Shown here: positions 55,550-64,000 of the stretch, one piece after another
Layout: each line of letters opens with the position of its first letter
Numbering within the stretch: position 1 is the stretch's first letter
Assembly (NCBI RefSeq): GCF_014654895.1
Contig: NZ_BNBE01000001.1
Span: 3,866,501-3,930,500 of the forward strand
DNA: 64,000 nt
Source of the DNA: Streptomyces filamentosus
GTDB lineage: Bacteria; Actinomycetota; Actinomycetes; Streptomycetales; Streptomycetaceae
Direction: 5' to 3'
Position numbers and translations under genes: made by a program
The notes under the pieces: generated by a model
Databases searched by the model: none
Seen by the model: only the letters and a program-made list of their open reading frames with translations
What the model was told of the DNA's origin: nothing

Positions 55550-55573
55550 TCGCGTACGGGCTCCGCGCCGCCG

Positions 55574-57880
55574 TCAGCCGGCGACGTGCTCCGGCTCGGC
55601 GGTCGTGCCCGTGGTCGCGGTGGCGGCCTCGGGGGAGGGCGCGGGGGTCCGCTCGGCGACCGGGACGACCGGCGGGCGCAGGCCCTCCTCCTCCAGGAAG
55701 ACGGCGCGGACGACCCGCTCGGCGGCGTGGCCGTCGTCCCACGCGCAGAAGCGCTCGCGGAAGGCGCGGCGCAGCGCGGCGGCCTCCTCGCCCCGCCAGG
55801 TGCCGTCGCGGAAGGCCGCGATCAGCTCGTCCTCGGTGGTGGCGATCACACCGGGGGTGTCGCCGGGCTCGCCGGAGAGCAGGTCGAAGGTCACCCCGCG
55901 GCAGGTGCGGTACATCTCCCAGTCGTCGGCGTAGGTGACGATCGGCCGGTCGAGGTTGGCGTAGTCGAACATGATCGACGAGTAGTCCGTGATCAGGGCG
56001 TCCGCCGCCAGGCACAGCTCCTCCACCGACGGGTGGCGGGAGACGTCGACCAGGGCGCCGCGCTCGGCGAGCGCGTCCAGCTCGCGGTCGGCGCCGTAGA
56101 AGTAGTGGGCGCGGACCAGGAGGACGTAGTCGGGGCCGAGCTCGCGGGCGAAGCGGGCCAGGTCCAGGCGGGAGACGAAGGCGTCCCGCTGGTGGTCGCG
56201 GACGGTGGGCGCGTACAGGATCGCCTTCTTGCCGGGGGCGATGCCCAGGGCGCCGCGGATCCGGCGGACGTCCTCGGCGCCGGCCCGGTAGTAGACGTCG
56301 TTGCGCGGGTAGCCGGTGTTCAGGGTCTTGAAGGCGGCCGGGTAGACCCGCTCCCACTGCTCGGTGGAGTGCTGGTTGGAGGAGACGCTCCAGTCCCAGC
56401 GGTCGACGCGCTCCATGAGCTTGCCGAAGTCCATGCTGCGGGCGACGGCCGGGTAGTTCTGCTGGTCCAGGCCCATCCGCTTGAGCGGGGTGCCGTGGTG
56501 GGTCTGGAGGTGGACCTGGCCGGGGCGCTTGATCACGGAGTCCGGGAAGTTCACGTTGTTGACCAGGTACTTCGCCCGCGCCATCGCCTTCCAGTAGCCG
56601 AAGGTGGCCGGGGCGACCCGGGTGATGCCGGCGGGCAGCTTCCCGGCGTGCGCCTGGTTGACCACCCACACCCCGCGCAGGTTCGGCGCGAGCTTCTTCG
56701 CGGCCTCGTGGACGGCGAGCGGGTTGCAGCCGGGGGTGCGGCCCCAGTAGGCGGAGTAGACGGCGAGGTTCTCGTCGACGGGGAGCCGGCGCTGCACCGC
56801 GTAGTAGGTCTTCAGGGCCTTGCGGCCGCCCCAGCGCTTGGACCGGCCGAGCGCGCGGAAGGCGGTCTCGCGGGTGCCGTTGGCGGCCTTGAGCGATTCG
56901 AAGGCGGCGTACGAGCCGGTGCGCAGGACCTTGAACTTCAGGCCGACGAGGCCGGGGGGCGGGGTGAAGCCCTTGGGCTCGTTGCGCCGGTAGGCCTGGC
57001 CGGCCTGGTGGATGTAGGCGCGGCGGTGGCTGCGCGGTATGCGGAAGCCGCGGGCGAGGGTGTAGAGGAAGTGGCTGACCATCCGCTCGAAGACGACCTT
57101 GCGGTAGTCGTCGAGGCCGGGGTGCCCGGCCAGGTAGTCGAAGGCCCGCTGGTACTGCTCGAAGATGACGAAGTGCTTGCGGGGCGAGCTGCTCCGCATG
57201 GAGCTGCCCTGCCGGCGCTGGCGGTACTCGACGACGACGTACTCCAGGGCGGCGACGCGCCGGGCGGTGGCCATGGTCGTGTAGACCATGAGCGCGTCCT
57301 CGTAGAGGCCGTCGGTGAAGTGGAAGCCGGCGCCGTCGAAGCCGCCGGTGGTGAAGAAGTCGCGGCGGTAGACGCGGTTCCAGACGACGGCGAAGACCCG
57401 CAGCAGTTCGAGGTGGGCGCGGGGGTCGACGACCTGGCCGCGGACGGCGGCGAGGTGCTTGCCGGACTTGCTGGCCTCGACGCTGCCGTCCACGTGGGTG
57501 CGGACGTAGTCGAAGAGCAGGATCTCGGGGTCGTCGGTCTCGTCGAGCCGGTCGGCGAGGGCCTGGAGCGAGCCGGGGCGTATGGAGTCGTCGCCGTCGA
57601 GGAAGAGCAGGTAGTCGCCGCGGGCGTGGGCTATGCCGGTGTTGCGGGCGGCGCCTATGCCGCCGTTCTCCGCGCGGTGGACGGCGCGGACGCGCGGGTC
57701 GCGGGCGGCGAGCTCGTCGATGATGGCGCCGCTGCCGTCCTGGGAGCGGTCGTCGACCGCGACGATCTCGAAGTCGGGATAGCTCTGCGAGGTCACCGAC
57801 TCGATGCATTCGCGTATGTAGCCCTCGACCCCGTAGACAGGGATGATCACGCTGAAACGGGGGGCAGCTGCAGACGGCAT
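55574..57880 (-). CDS. Bifunctional GT2 / CDP-glycerol glycerophosphotransferase
   Basis: This 768-aa protein combines an N-terminal family-2 glycosyltransferase (about 8-330) with a C-terminal glycerophosphotransferase domain (about 385-725). The GT2 part shows FSVIIPVYGVEGYIRECI, VDDRSQDGS and the metal-binding D95-G-D97-D98. The second domain has the patterns HHGTPLKRMG and ALITDYSSIMFDYANLDRPI seen in TagB/TagF teichoic-acid polymerases. An extended Pro/Ala/Thr tail follows. It would assemble a phosphodiester-linked wall glycopolymer. ATG 57880 is supported by GAGGAGAG upstream. It is divergent from a related 1195-aa protein and convergent with the radical SAM gene. Confidence 0.9.
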   Translation of the reverse strand: MPSAAAPRFSVIIPVYGVEGYIRECIESVTSQSYPDFEIVAVDDRSQDGSGAIIDELAARDPRVRAVHRAENGGIGAARNTGIAHARGDYLLFLDGDDSIRPGSLQALADRLDETDDPEILLFDYVRTHVDGSVEASKSGKHLAAVRGQVVDPRAHLELLRVFAVVWNRVYRRDFFTTGGFDGAGFHFTDGLYEDALMVYTTMATARRVAALEYVVVEYRQRRQGSSMRSSSPRKHFVIFEQYQRAFDYLAGHPGLDDYRKVVFERMVSHFLYTLARGFRIPRSHRRAYIHQAGQAYRRNEPKGFTPPPGLVGLKFKVLRTGSYAAFESLKAANGTRETAFRALGRSKRWGGRKALKTYYAVQRRLPVDENLAVYSAYWGRTPGCNPLAVHEAAKKLAPNLRGVWVVNQAHAGKLPAGITRVAPATFGYWKAMARAKYLVNNVNFPDSVIKRPGQVHLQTHHGTPLKRMGLDQQNYPAVARSMDFGKLMERVDRWDWSVSSNQHSTEQWERVYPAAFKTLNTGYPRNDVYYRAGAEDVRRIRGALGIAPGKKAILYAPTVRDHQRDAFVSRLDLARFARELGPDYVLLVRAHYFYGADRELDALAERGALVDVSRHPSVEELCLAADALITDYSSIMFDYANLDRPIVTYADDWEMYRTCRGVTFDLLSGEPGDTPGVIATTEDELIAAFRDGTWRGEEAAALRRAFRERFCAWDDGHAAERVVRAVFLEEEGLRPPVVPVAERTPAPSPEAATATTGTTAEPEHVAG

Positions 57881-58276
57881 ACCGTGTGTCTCTCCTCAGT
57901 CGAACCGCTCAAGCGCAGTATGACAGGACCGCTCGAACGTCTTCCGGGGGAGCGGTCACCCGTACGGGCCCCCGGAGGGGCCCCGGGCGGGCCCCGGCAG
58001 GCCCCGGACGGGTCCCGGGCGGGGTGAACGGAGTCTTCCCGGCGGGTGAGGAAGGGGCCAATTGGGTTCGAACGGTCGTGGGACCCATCGTCTATTCTGA
58101 AGAGCTGTGGCGGTGCTGAGCTCCGGCACCGGGGCGGACGGGCCGGCAGGCGGGTCTTTCTCGGCGGGGAGACACCCCCCATCGGTCCGCTGGAACAACC
58201 GAAAGCACGCCCCGTCACTCCCTCAGACGCTCGAGCCTGTCGAGCGGGTCTGAAATGGAAAGGAACGCAGAACTTC
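57881..58276. other. 396-bp divergent intergenic region
   Basis: This is the only gap over 300 bp. It holds the leader of the minus-strand gene (GAGGAG near the start, -10-like CATACT around 57920-57930) and two imperfect direct repeats ACCGCTCAAGCG/ACCGCTCGAACG (about 57905-57941). It also has a GC-rich run with several GGGCCCC/CCCGGG palindromes (57961-58025), and the plus-strand promoter and leader described below. Confidence 0.6.
58093..58253 (+). promoter_or_regulatory. Promoter and structured leader of the 1195-aa wall-polymer gene
   Basis: TATTCT (58093-58098) is a good -10 and would give a leader of about 170 nt. Near its 3' end lies a hairpin TCAGAC-GCTCGA-GCCTG-TCGAGC-GG-GTCTGA (58223-58253) with a 2-nt bulge. 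The ribosome-binding site GGAAAGGA follows. Confidence 0.45.
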
Positions 58277-61200
58277 ATGGCACCCCGGCTCAGCGTCATC
58301 GTCCCGATCTACAACGTGGCGGAGTACCTACCCGCCTGCCTCAACTCGCTCGCCGCCCAGACCTTCCAGGACCTGGAAGTGCTGATGATCGACGACGGGT
58401 CGACGGACGAGTCGAACTCCATAGCCGCGGAGTTCGCGGAGCGGGACAAGCGCTTCCGGCTGATCCGCAAGGAGAACGCCGGTCTGGGTGCCGCGCGCAA
58501 CACGGGCCTCGCGGCCCTGGCCCCGGAGAGCGAGTACCTCACCTTCGTCGACAGCGACGACGTGATCCCGCCGGACGCCTACCGGATCATGGTCGAGACC
58601 CTCGACGAGACCCAGTCCTCCTTCGCGGCGGGCAACGTCGAGCACCTCAACTCGACCCGGGTGTGGCAGTCGCCGATGCACCGCTTCATCTCCCAGGGCA
58701 CGGTCCGCCAGACGCACGTCCGCAAGAAGCGGATCCTGCTCAATGACCGCATCGCCTGCAACAAGATGTTCCGCCGCTCTTTCTGGGACCAGCACGCGTT
58801 CCGCTTCCCCGAGGGCGTGCTGTACGAGGACATCCCGGTCACCATCCCGGCCCTGTACCTCGCCGAGTCCGTCGACATCATCAGCCAGACCACGTACTAC
58901 TGGCGGCTGCGCGACGGCATCTCCAACCCGTCGATCACCCAGCGCCGCAACGTGCCGAAGGCCGTCCGCGACCGCGCGACCGCCGTGGAGGGCGTCAGCC
59001 GCTTCCTCGCCTCGCAGCCGGGCGCCGAGGCGCTGAAGCGCGACTACGACCGCACGGTGCTCACCGGCGACCTGCGCATCTTCCTCAACGTCATGCCCGA
59101 CGGCGACGCGGAGTACCACGCCGAGTTCATCCGCACGGCCAACAAGTTCCTCGACGGCATCGACTTCGACCTGATCGACACGCTCCCCACCGCGCTGCGC
59201 GTGAAGTGGCTCCTCACCCGCAAGCACGCGGTCAAGGAGCTCATCGCGTTCATCCAGGACGAGCGCGTCGGCGAGCCGGTGCCCATCGAGGGCGTCGTGC
59301 GCAAGTACGCCAAGTACCCCTCGCTGGAGTCCCAGCCCGACCTGGTCCCCAAGAAGCTCCTGCGGACCGACAAGGACCTCCAGCTGCGCTCCCCGCTGAC
59401 GGACCTGCGCTGGGAGAACGGCAAGCTGAAGCTGACGGGCCACGCCTGGATCGACCGCGTCGACCACACCGGCAAGCACAGCATCGTCAAGATGCTCCAG
59501 CTGAAGAAGGACGGCACCCAGCGCCGTACCCTCATCCCGCTCGGCAACATCTACGCCCCCCAGGCCACCACCGACTCCGGGCACAAGGGCCGCGGCCACA
59601 ACTTCGACTGGGCCGGCTGGGAGACCGTCATCGACCCGGCGCGTCTGCGCAAGGGCGACCAGTGGCAGGAGGGCCTCTGGCACGTCGGCATGCGCGCCGT
59701 GTCCGGCGGCCTCGTGCGCTCCCGCTCCGTGCACTCGTACGGCTCCGACCGCCTCTCCTACCCGCCCTACCAGTGGCTCGACGAGAACTACCGCCTGCTC
59801 CCCGAGGTCCGGAAGGCCGCGCTCAAGCTGCGCATCGAGAAGGTCTCGGCCCTCATCACGGCCTTCCGCGCCGAGGGCGAGGAGCTCGTCGTCGAGGGCA
59901 CCTTCCGCGAGGTCGTCGCCGAGGGCACCGAGCTCTTCCTGCGGGTCATCAACCAGAGCAGCGGCGAGGTCCTCCTCTACCCCGCCGAGGTCCTCGGCCA
60001 CTCCGGCCCGCACAAGCTGCTCCGCATGCGCGTCCCGCTCCGTGACATCGCCCTGCTCCCCGAGCACCTGGACGCCGGCACCCCCGACGCCGCGAAGACC
60101 ATGCGCCGGAACTGGAGCACCCAGATCCGCATCGAGGAGCCCGACCAGAACCCGCGGAACGTCAAGACCGTGATCATGGACGGTCTCGCCGACCTCCAGA
60201 TCCGCCTGCCCGAGTCCTTCGGCGAGGGCGCCGACCGCAACGAGGTCGCGGTCCTCGGCGGCACCAACGGCTACTTCAAGTTCTCGGGCCGTCCGCTGCG
60301 CGGCAAGATCACCGGCATCTCGGAGTCCGACGGCACGTTCACGCTCCGCGGCACGGCCCCGGCGGACCTGACCGGCTACCACCTGGTCGTCAGCGCGAAG
60401 AGCCGCTTCGACGAGCGGAAGGTCCCGCTGACCGTGCACGCGGACGGCACCTTCGAGGCATCCTTCCGCCCCTCCCGGATGTCTGGCCCCTCCGACAACC
60501 TTCCGCTGAAGACCGGCCGCTGGGTCTTCCGCCTGGACGGCCCGAAGGAGACCGACCCGCGGATGTCGCTCGTCGCGGACCGGCTCGCCGTGCCGCAGTT
60601 CCCGCTGGACGGAGCCGCCGACGGCCGCGCCTACCAGCTGGAGATCCTCTGGCAGGACCACGCGCAGCTCCACTGCCTGCCGGACCTCGACGACCGGGAG
60701 CGCGGCGCCAACCGCCAGTACCAGCTCCGCCAGGAGGTCTACCAGGCCGCCCGCGAGCTGCCGCTGCGCGACCAGGTCCTCTACGTCAGCTACAACGGCA
60801 AGCAGTTCTCGGACAGCCCGCGCGCGGTCCACGAGGAGCTGCTGCGCCGGGGCGCGGACGTCGAGCACCTGTGGGCGGTCCGCGACGGCCAGGTCGAGCT
60901 GCCCGACACGCTCAAGGCGGTCCGCTTCCAGGGCGTCGACTGGTACGAGGCGCTGGCCCGCGCCCGGTACATCGTCACCAACGGCCACCTGCCGCACTGG
61001 ATCAAGCGGCGCGCGGGCCAGGTCATCGTCCAGGCGTGGCACGGCACGATGCTGAAGAAGATCGGCCTGGACATCAACGCGCCGGCGTTCGACCCGAACT
61101 ACCACGCGCGCCTGGTCCAGGAGTCGGCGAACTGGAACATCCTCGTCTCGTCGAACCGCTTCAGCACGCCGATCCTCAAGCGCGCCATGGGCTACGACGG

Positions 61201-61864
61201 CCTGATCGCCGAGACCGGCTACCCGCGCAACGACTACCTCTACGCCGAGGACCGCGACGAGCGGGCCGCGGCCGTGAAGGAGAAGCTCGGCCTGCCGAAG
61301 GGCAAGAAGGTCGTGCTGTACGCGCCGACCTGGCGTGACGACCTGTCGCACAGCCGCGGCCAGTTCAAGTTCGACCTCCGGGTCGACCTGGAGGACGCCC
61401 GCCGCCGCCTCGGCGACGACCACGTCTTCCTGGTGCGCCGCCACTCGAACATCGTGGACCTCGTCCCCGGTGCCGGGAACGGCTTCGTCTTCGACGTCTC
61501 GGAGTACCCGGACATCGCGGACCTGTACCTCGCGGCCGACATCATGATCACGGACTACTCGTCGGTCATGTTCGACTACGCCCACCTGCGTCGTCCGATG
61601 CTGTTCTTCACGTACGACCTGGAGCACTACCGGGACCGTCTGCGCGGCTTCTACTTCGACTTCGAGGAGGACGCGCCCGGCCCGCTCATCGAGACCTCCG
61701 ACGAGCTGATCCAGTCGATCCTCGACGTCGACCGGGTGTCGGCCGAGTACCAGGAGAAGTACGACAGGTTCCACCACAACTTCTGCGACCTCGACGACGG
61801 CCACGCGTCGGAGCGCCTGGCCGACCTGATGTTCAAGACGGCCGAGGAGGGGGCGCCGCTCTAG
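58277..61864 (+). CDS. Large tripartite GT2 / CDP-glycerol glycerophosphotransferase
   Basis: This 1195-aa enzyme has three parts. The first is a family-2 glycosyltransferase (about 1-330; LSVIVPIYNVAEYLPACLNS, DDGSTDESN, D92-S-D94-D95). The second is a middle region of about 450 residues (about 390-850) of repeated beta-strand-rich modules (LKLTGHAWIDRV, EELVVEGTFREV, GTFTLRGTAPADL, in part) without a family I recognise. The third is a C-terminal glycerophosphotransferase (about 860-1190; QAWHGTMLKKIGLD, MITDYSSVMFDYAHLRRP). It resembles TagF/TarF-type polymerases of wall teichoic acid. ATG 58277 follows GGAAAGGA. Membrane association is likely through basic regions. The 3' hairpin is 12 bp downstream. 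Confidence 0.9.
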   Translation: MAPRLSVIVPIYNVAEYLPACLNSLAAQTFQDLEVLMIDDGSTDESNSIAAEFAERDKRFRLIRKENAGLGAARNTGLAALAPESEYLTFVDSDDVIPPDAYRIMVETLDETQSSFAAGNVEHLNSTRVWQSPMHRFISQGTVRQTHVRKKRILLNDRIACNKMFRRSFWDQHAFRFPEGVLYEDIPVTIPALYLAESVDIISQTTYYWRLRDGISNPSITQRRNVPKAVRDRATAVEGVSRFLASQPGAEALKRDYDRTVLTGDLRIFLNVMPDGDAEYHAEFIRTANKFLDGIDFDLIDTLPTALRVKWLLTRKHAVKELIAFIQDERVGEPVPIEGVVRKYAKYPSLESQPDLVPKKLLRTDKDLQLRSPLTDLRWENGKLKLTGHAWIDRVDHTGKHSIVKMLQLKKDGTQRRTLIPLGNIYAPQATTDSGHKGRGHNFDWAGWETVIDPARLRKGDQWQEGLWHVGMRAVSGGLVRSRSVHSYGSDRLSYPPYQWLDENYRLLPEVRKAALKLRIEKVSALITAFRAEGEELVVEGTFREVVAEGTELFLRVINQSSGEVLLYPAEVLGHSGPHKLLRMRVPLRDIALLPEHLDAGTPDAAKTMRRNWSTQIRIEEPDQNPRNVKTVIMDGLADLQIRLPESFGEGADRNEVAVLGGTNGYFKFSGRPLRGKITGISESDGTFTLRGTAPADLTGYHLVVSAKSRFDERKVPLTVHADGTFEASFRPSRMSGPSDNLPLKTGRWVFRLDGPKETDPRMSLVADRLAVPQFPLDGAADGRAYQLEILWQDHAQLHCLPDLDDRERGANRQYQLRQEVYQAARELPLRDQVLYVSYNGKQFSDSPRAVHEELLRRGADVEHLWAVRDGQVELPDTLKAVRFQGVDWYEALARARYIVTNGHLPHWIKRRAGQVIVQAWHGTMLKKIGLDINAPAFDPNYHARLVQESANWNILVSSNRFSTPILKRAMGYDGLIAETGYPRNDYLYAEDRDERAAAVKEKLGLPKGKKVVLYAPTWRDDLSHSRGQFKFDLRVDLEDARRRLGDDHVFLVRRHSNIVDLVPGAGNGFVFDVSEYPDIADLYLAADIMITDYSSVMFDYAHLRRPMLFFTYDLEHYRDRLRGFYFDFEEDAPGPLIETSDELIQSILDVDRVSAEYQEKYDRFHHNFCDLDDGHASERLADLMFKTAEEGAPL

Positions 61865-61875
61865 GCCCCCGGCGG

Positions 61876-61933
61876 ACGACGACAGGGGCCCCGGCCCGCA
61901 GGGAGACCTGCGGGCCGGGGCCCCTGTCGTCGT
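61876..61933. terminator. Bidirectional terminator, 1195-aa gene / GT4 gene
   Basis: A perfect 27-bp stem (61876-61902 with 61907-61933) is closed by a GAGA tetraloop of the stable GNRA type. The minus-strand neighbour ends at 61949. Confidence 0.9.
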
Positions 61934-61948
61934 TCTCGCCGTTCCGCG

Positions 61949-63979
61949 CTACTTCTTGTCGACGATCTTCAGCGACATCTGGCCGTTGCTGGCGAAGTAC
62001 GGGCGCAGCTCGTGGGCCGTGCCGCCGACGGCGGTGGCCACGGCCGTGGGGGCGGCGGCGAGGCGGCCCCGCCAGCCGGTGGCCTTCGGCTTGGTCTCCG
62101 CGGCGGCCGGGGCCGGCGCGGCGGGGGACCTCACGACCGGGTACGGGAAGGTGAAGACGTCCATCGGGACGAGCACGTCCGTGGCGAGCTTGCAGACGCG
62201 GACCCGCGGGGACTTCTGGTCGGGCAGCAGCCACAGGTCCCAGACGTCCTCGGCGCCGCCCTTGTGGAGGCGGGCCGCGGCGGCGTTGTCCAGGGTCGCC
62301 GTGAAACGGCCGTCGGCGCCGGGCTTCACCGGGAAGGTGAAGTTCTTGTCGGCCTCCTTGCGGTGGACGGCCTCGATGACGCTGCCGGCGCCGAGCCCGA
62401 CGCCCCAGGCGGCGGCGTGCACGACGATCGAGGCGGCGCTCGCCTCGACGGCCGCGACCTCGACGTGCTGGGCGCGCACCCGGCTCTGGACGCGCAGGGT
62501 GCCGTCCGTGTACGCGTACGGCAGCAGCAGCGAGAGGGCGGGGCCCTCGGTGCGCGGGTGCTCAAGGCCCAGGATGTGCAGGGTGTCGCAGCCGGCCGAG
62601 CGCAGCGGCAGCTCGGCGCCGGCGGCGCGGACGAGGAGCTGCCAGTCGCCCTCGGCGAGCTTGCCGAGCGTGGGGACCAGCGCCTCGCCGCCGACGAAGG
62701 GCAGGACGACGTCGGCGGCCTTCTTGCGGGTGTCCCTGCAGACCAGCTCGGCGTCGACGGCCAGGCCGTCGACGCGGACCCGGACGTCGCCCTGCGGGGT
62801 GACCACGGCGGTGGCCGTGCGCGGGACGGCCCGGCGGGCGCGCATGGCCTCGACGAGCTTCTCGAAGCGCTCGGCGGTGGCGGCCTCCTGGAAGCGGACC
62901 ACGTTGGCCACGGCGGCCGAGGCCATCTTCCGGCGCAGGTCGTCGTCGGAGATCAGCTTCTCGATGTGCTCGGCGAGCGCTTCCTTGTCGCCGACGGGGA
63001 CGACGTAGCCGTCCTCGCCCTGCGTGATGATGTTGCGGGGGCCGTGCGGGGCGTCGTAGCAGATCGCCGGGAGTCCGGCCGCCATCGCCTCGACGGTGAC
63101 GTTGCCGAAGGCCTCCAGCCGGGAGGGCAGCACGAAGAGGGACGCCTTGGCGAACTCCGGCGTGACCGGGGTGGCCGGGCCCATCAGGAAGACCTGGTTG
63201 TTGCTGCCGGTCTCGTCGATCTTCCTGCGCAGGGCGCCGCGCTCGGGGCCGGCGCCGTAGATCCTCAGGCTCCAGTCGGGGTGGCGCGGGGCCACCGTGG
63301 AGAAGGCCTCGATGAGGTCGTCGAAGCCCTTGTGCGCCTTGAGCACGCCGGCGGTGACGACGACCTTGTTCTCGCCCGTGGACATCTGGCTCGCGTGGGC
63401 CGGGATGCAGTTGGGCTGCGCGGCGAGCATGTGGCTCACGCCGGGGACGTGGCGGGCGATGGTCTCCAGCTCGTCCGGCGTCGGCGCGGTGATCGCGTCC
63501 ATCTTCGGGTACGCGTCCCGGAAGCGGGCGTCACGGATGTGCGGGCCGTACTGGGCGGGGCGCGAGTGCTCCATGGCGACCTTGAGGAAGTCGCCCTCGG
63601 CGTACGCGAGCAGAATCGTGATCTTGGGGTTGTTGCTGACCACCACGTCGGCGTCGGTCGTCGCCAGGTACTCCAGCAGCCGCTTCTCCGCGAGGCGGCC
63701 GACCCACGGCTTCTTGTCCGTCGGCTCGTTCGGGTAGATGAGCGGCCAGGCCTCGTTCAGCGGGTCGTCGAGGTCGGAGACGTGGGAGTGCTTCCGCTGG
63801 TCCGTCAGGACGGTCGTCTTCACCCGGGGGTCGAGCGGGAAGAACGCCTGGTCGCGGTTGCGCCGGAGGGCGACCAGCTCGACCTCGTGGTGGTCCGCGA
63901 GCGCGCCCGCCAGGTTGTGGATCGCGCTCACGACACCGCCGATGTGACAGCGGTCTACCAGGAGGAAGGATATTTTCAC
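61949..63979 (-). CDS. Family-4 glycosyltransferase with C-terminal extension
   Basis: This 676-aa protein begins VKISFLLVDRCHIGGVVSAI (GTG read as Met) and folds as a GT-B enzyme to about residue 385. The donor-sugar motif E289-x7-E297 lies in RLEAFGNVTVEAMAAGLP and is followed by GEDGYVVPVGD. Residues ~385-640 form a beta-rich extension of unknown role, and the tail is basic. The N-terminal pattern resembles poly(glycerol-phosphate) alpha-glucosyltransferases (TagE-like), which decorate teichoic acid. This fits its place beside two glycerophosphotransferases. The start is 21 bp from the window edge, so an upstream extension cannot be excluded. Confidence 0.88.
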   Translation of the reverse strand: MKISFLLVDRCHIGGVVSAIHNLAGALADHHEVELVALRRNRDQAFFPLDPRVKTTVLTDQRKHSHVSDLDDPLNEAWPLIYPNEPTDKKPWVGRLAEKRLLEYLATTDADVVVSNNPKITILLAYAEGDFLKVAMEHSRPAQYGPHIRDARFRDAYPKMDAITAPTPDELETIARHVPGVSHMLAAQPNCIPAHASQMSTGENKVVVTAGVLKAHKGFDDLIEAFSTVAPRHPDWSLRIYGAGPERGALRRKIDETGSNNQVFLMGPATPVTPEFAKASLFVLPSRLEAFGNVTVEAMAAGLPAICYDAPHGPRNIITQGEDGYVVPVGDKEALAEHIEKLISDDDLRRKMASAAVANVVRFQEAATAERFEKLVEAMRARRAVPRTATAVVTPQGDVRVRVDGLAVDAELVCRDTRKKAADVVLPFVGGEALVPTLGKLAEGDWQLLVRAAGAELPLRSAGCDTLHILGLEHPRTEGPALSLLLPYAYTDGTLRVQSRVRAQHVEVAAVEASAASIVVHAAAWGVGLGAGSVIEAVHRKEADKNFTFPVKPGADGRFTATLDNAAAARLHKGGAEDVWDLWLLPDQKSPRVRVCKLATDVLVPMDVFTFPYPVVRSPAAPAPAAAETKPKATGWRGRLAAAPTAVATAVGGTAHELRPYFASNGQMSLKIVDKK

Positions 63980-64000
63980 GCCGAGCCTCGATGTCTTCGG

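Noticed and set aside
58328-61804. 1158-aa minus-strand open frame opposite the 1195-aa polymerase
   Set aside because: Antisense shadow with Val/Leu/Asp-rich low-complexity translation and no ribosome-binding site.
55574-63979. Secondary-metabolite (polyketide or peptide) gene cluster
   Set aside because: No PKS, NRPS, terpene or RiPP core enzymes; the transferases fit wall-polymer synthesis.

Overview
The window is chromosomal DNA from a high-GC actinobacterium, almost certainly a Streptomyces or close relative. The grounds are very high GC, strong third-position GC bias, frequent GTG starts, several leaderless promoters, an Nur-type operator on an Fe superoxide dismutase, paired clpP1/clpP2 and a complete mreBCD-PBP2-SEDS cluster. 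There are no IS elements, prophage genes, CRISPR arrays or rRNA. Two tRNA genes are present: Gly(UCC) on the minus strand and Pro(UGG) on the plus strand.

Layout. 1-3.1 kb: EamA exporter, LysR regulator and allantoicase; the exporter and allantoicase share a near-identical upstream box. 3.2-20.4 kb: an aminopeptidase N, aspartate-semialdehyde dehydrogenase, a sigma factor with a membrane partner, a large secreted subtilase, a divergent CGNR-regulator/VOC pair with a three-copy operator motif, small metabolic and membrane genes, a secreted serine hydrolase, a nuclease-fold protein and a second aminopeptidase N. 20.5-31.7 kb: DsbA-like oxidoreductase, sodF with a probable 3'UTR small RNA, three related amino-acid permeases interrupted by bioY, rpiB, a Nei/Fpg glycosylase, an Eis-like acetyltransferase, a SpoIIE-type phosphatase and a 64-aa membrane protein. 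31.8-36.7 kb: the two tRNAs, trigger factor, clpP1, clpP2 and clpX, a protein-quality-control block with a ClgR-type site upstream of clpP1. 36.8-45.5 kb: a proline/glutamine-rich membrane protein, valS, an orphan histidine kinase, a second full-length MreB homologue, folC, a DUF4233 protein and ndk. 45.7-53.5 kb: mreB-mreC-mreD-pbp2-rodA, the lateral/spore-wall synthesis machinery, then a CYTH-CHAD protein. 53.6-64 kb: a B12-binding radical SAM protein and three large wall-glycopolymer glycosyltransferases.

How the genes work together. The order pepN, DsbA-like, rpiB, nei, tig, clpP1, clpP2, clpX, valS, folC, DUF4233, ndk matches the order I know from Mycobacterium tuberculosis (Rv2467 down to Rv2445c), so this is an old actinobacterial backbone, and the genes not in that list are the lineage-specific additions. 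The right third groups peptidoglycan elongation (mre, PBP2, RodA) with enzymes that look like teichoic-acid-type polymerases, suggesting co-located genes for spore or lateral wall assembly.

The most interesting signals are regulatory rather than new protein families: the shared exporter/allantoicase box, the TTnAGnGGTTAG operator set, the sodF Nur box with a candidate s-SodF RNA, an inverted repeat framing the ndk promoter, and a perfect 35-bp palindrome that begins and ends exactly on the stop codons of two convergent genes. I did not find a clearly undescribed multi-gene system.
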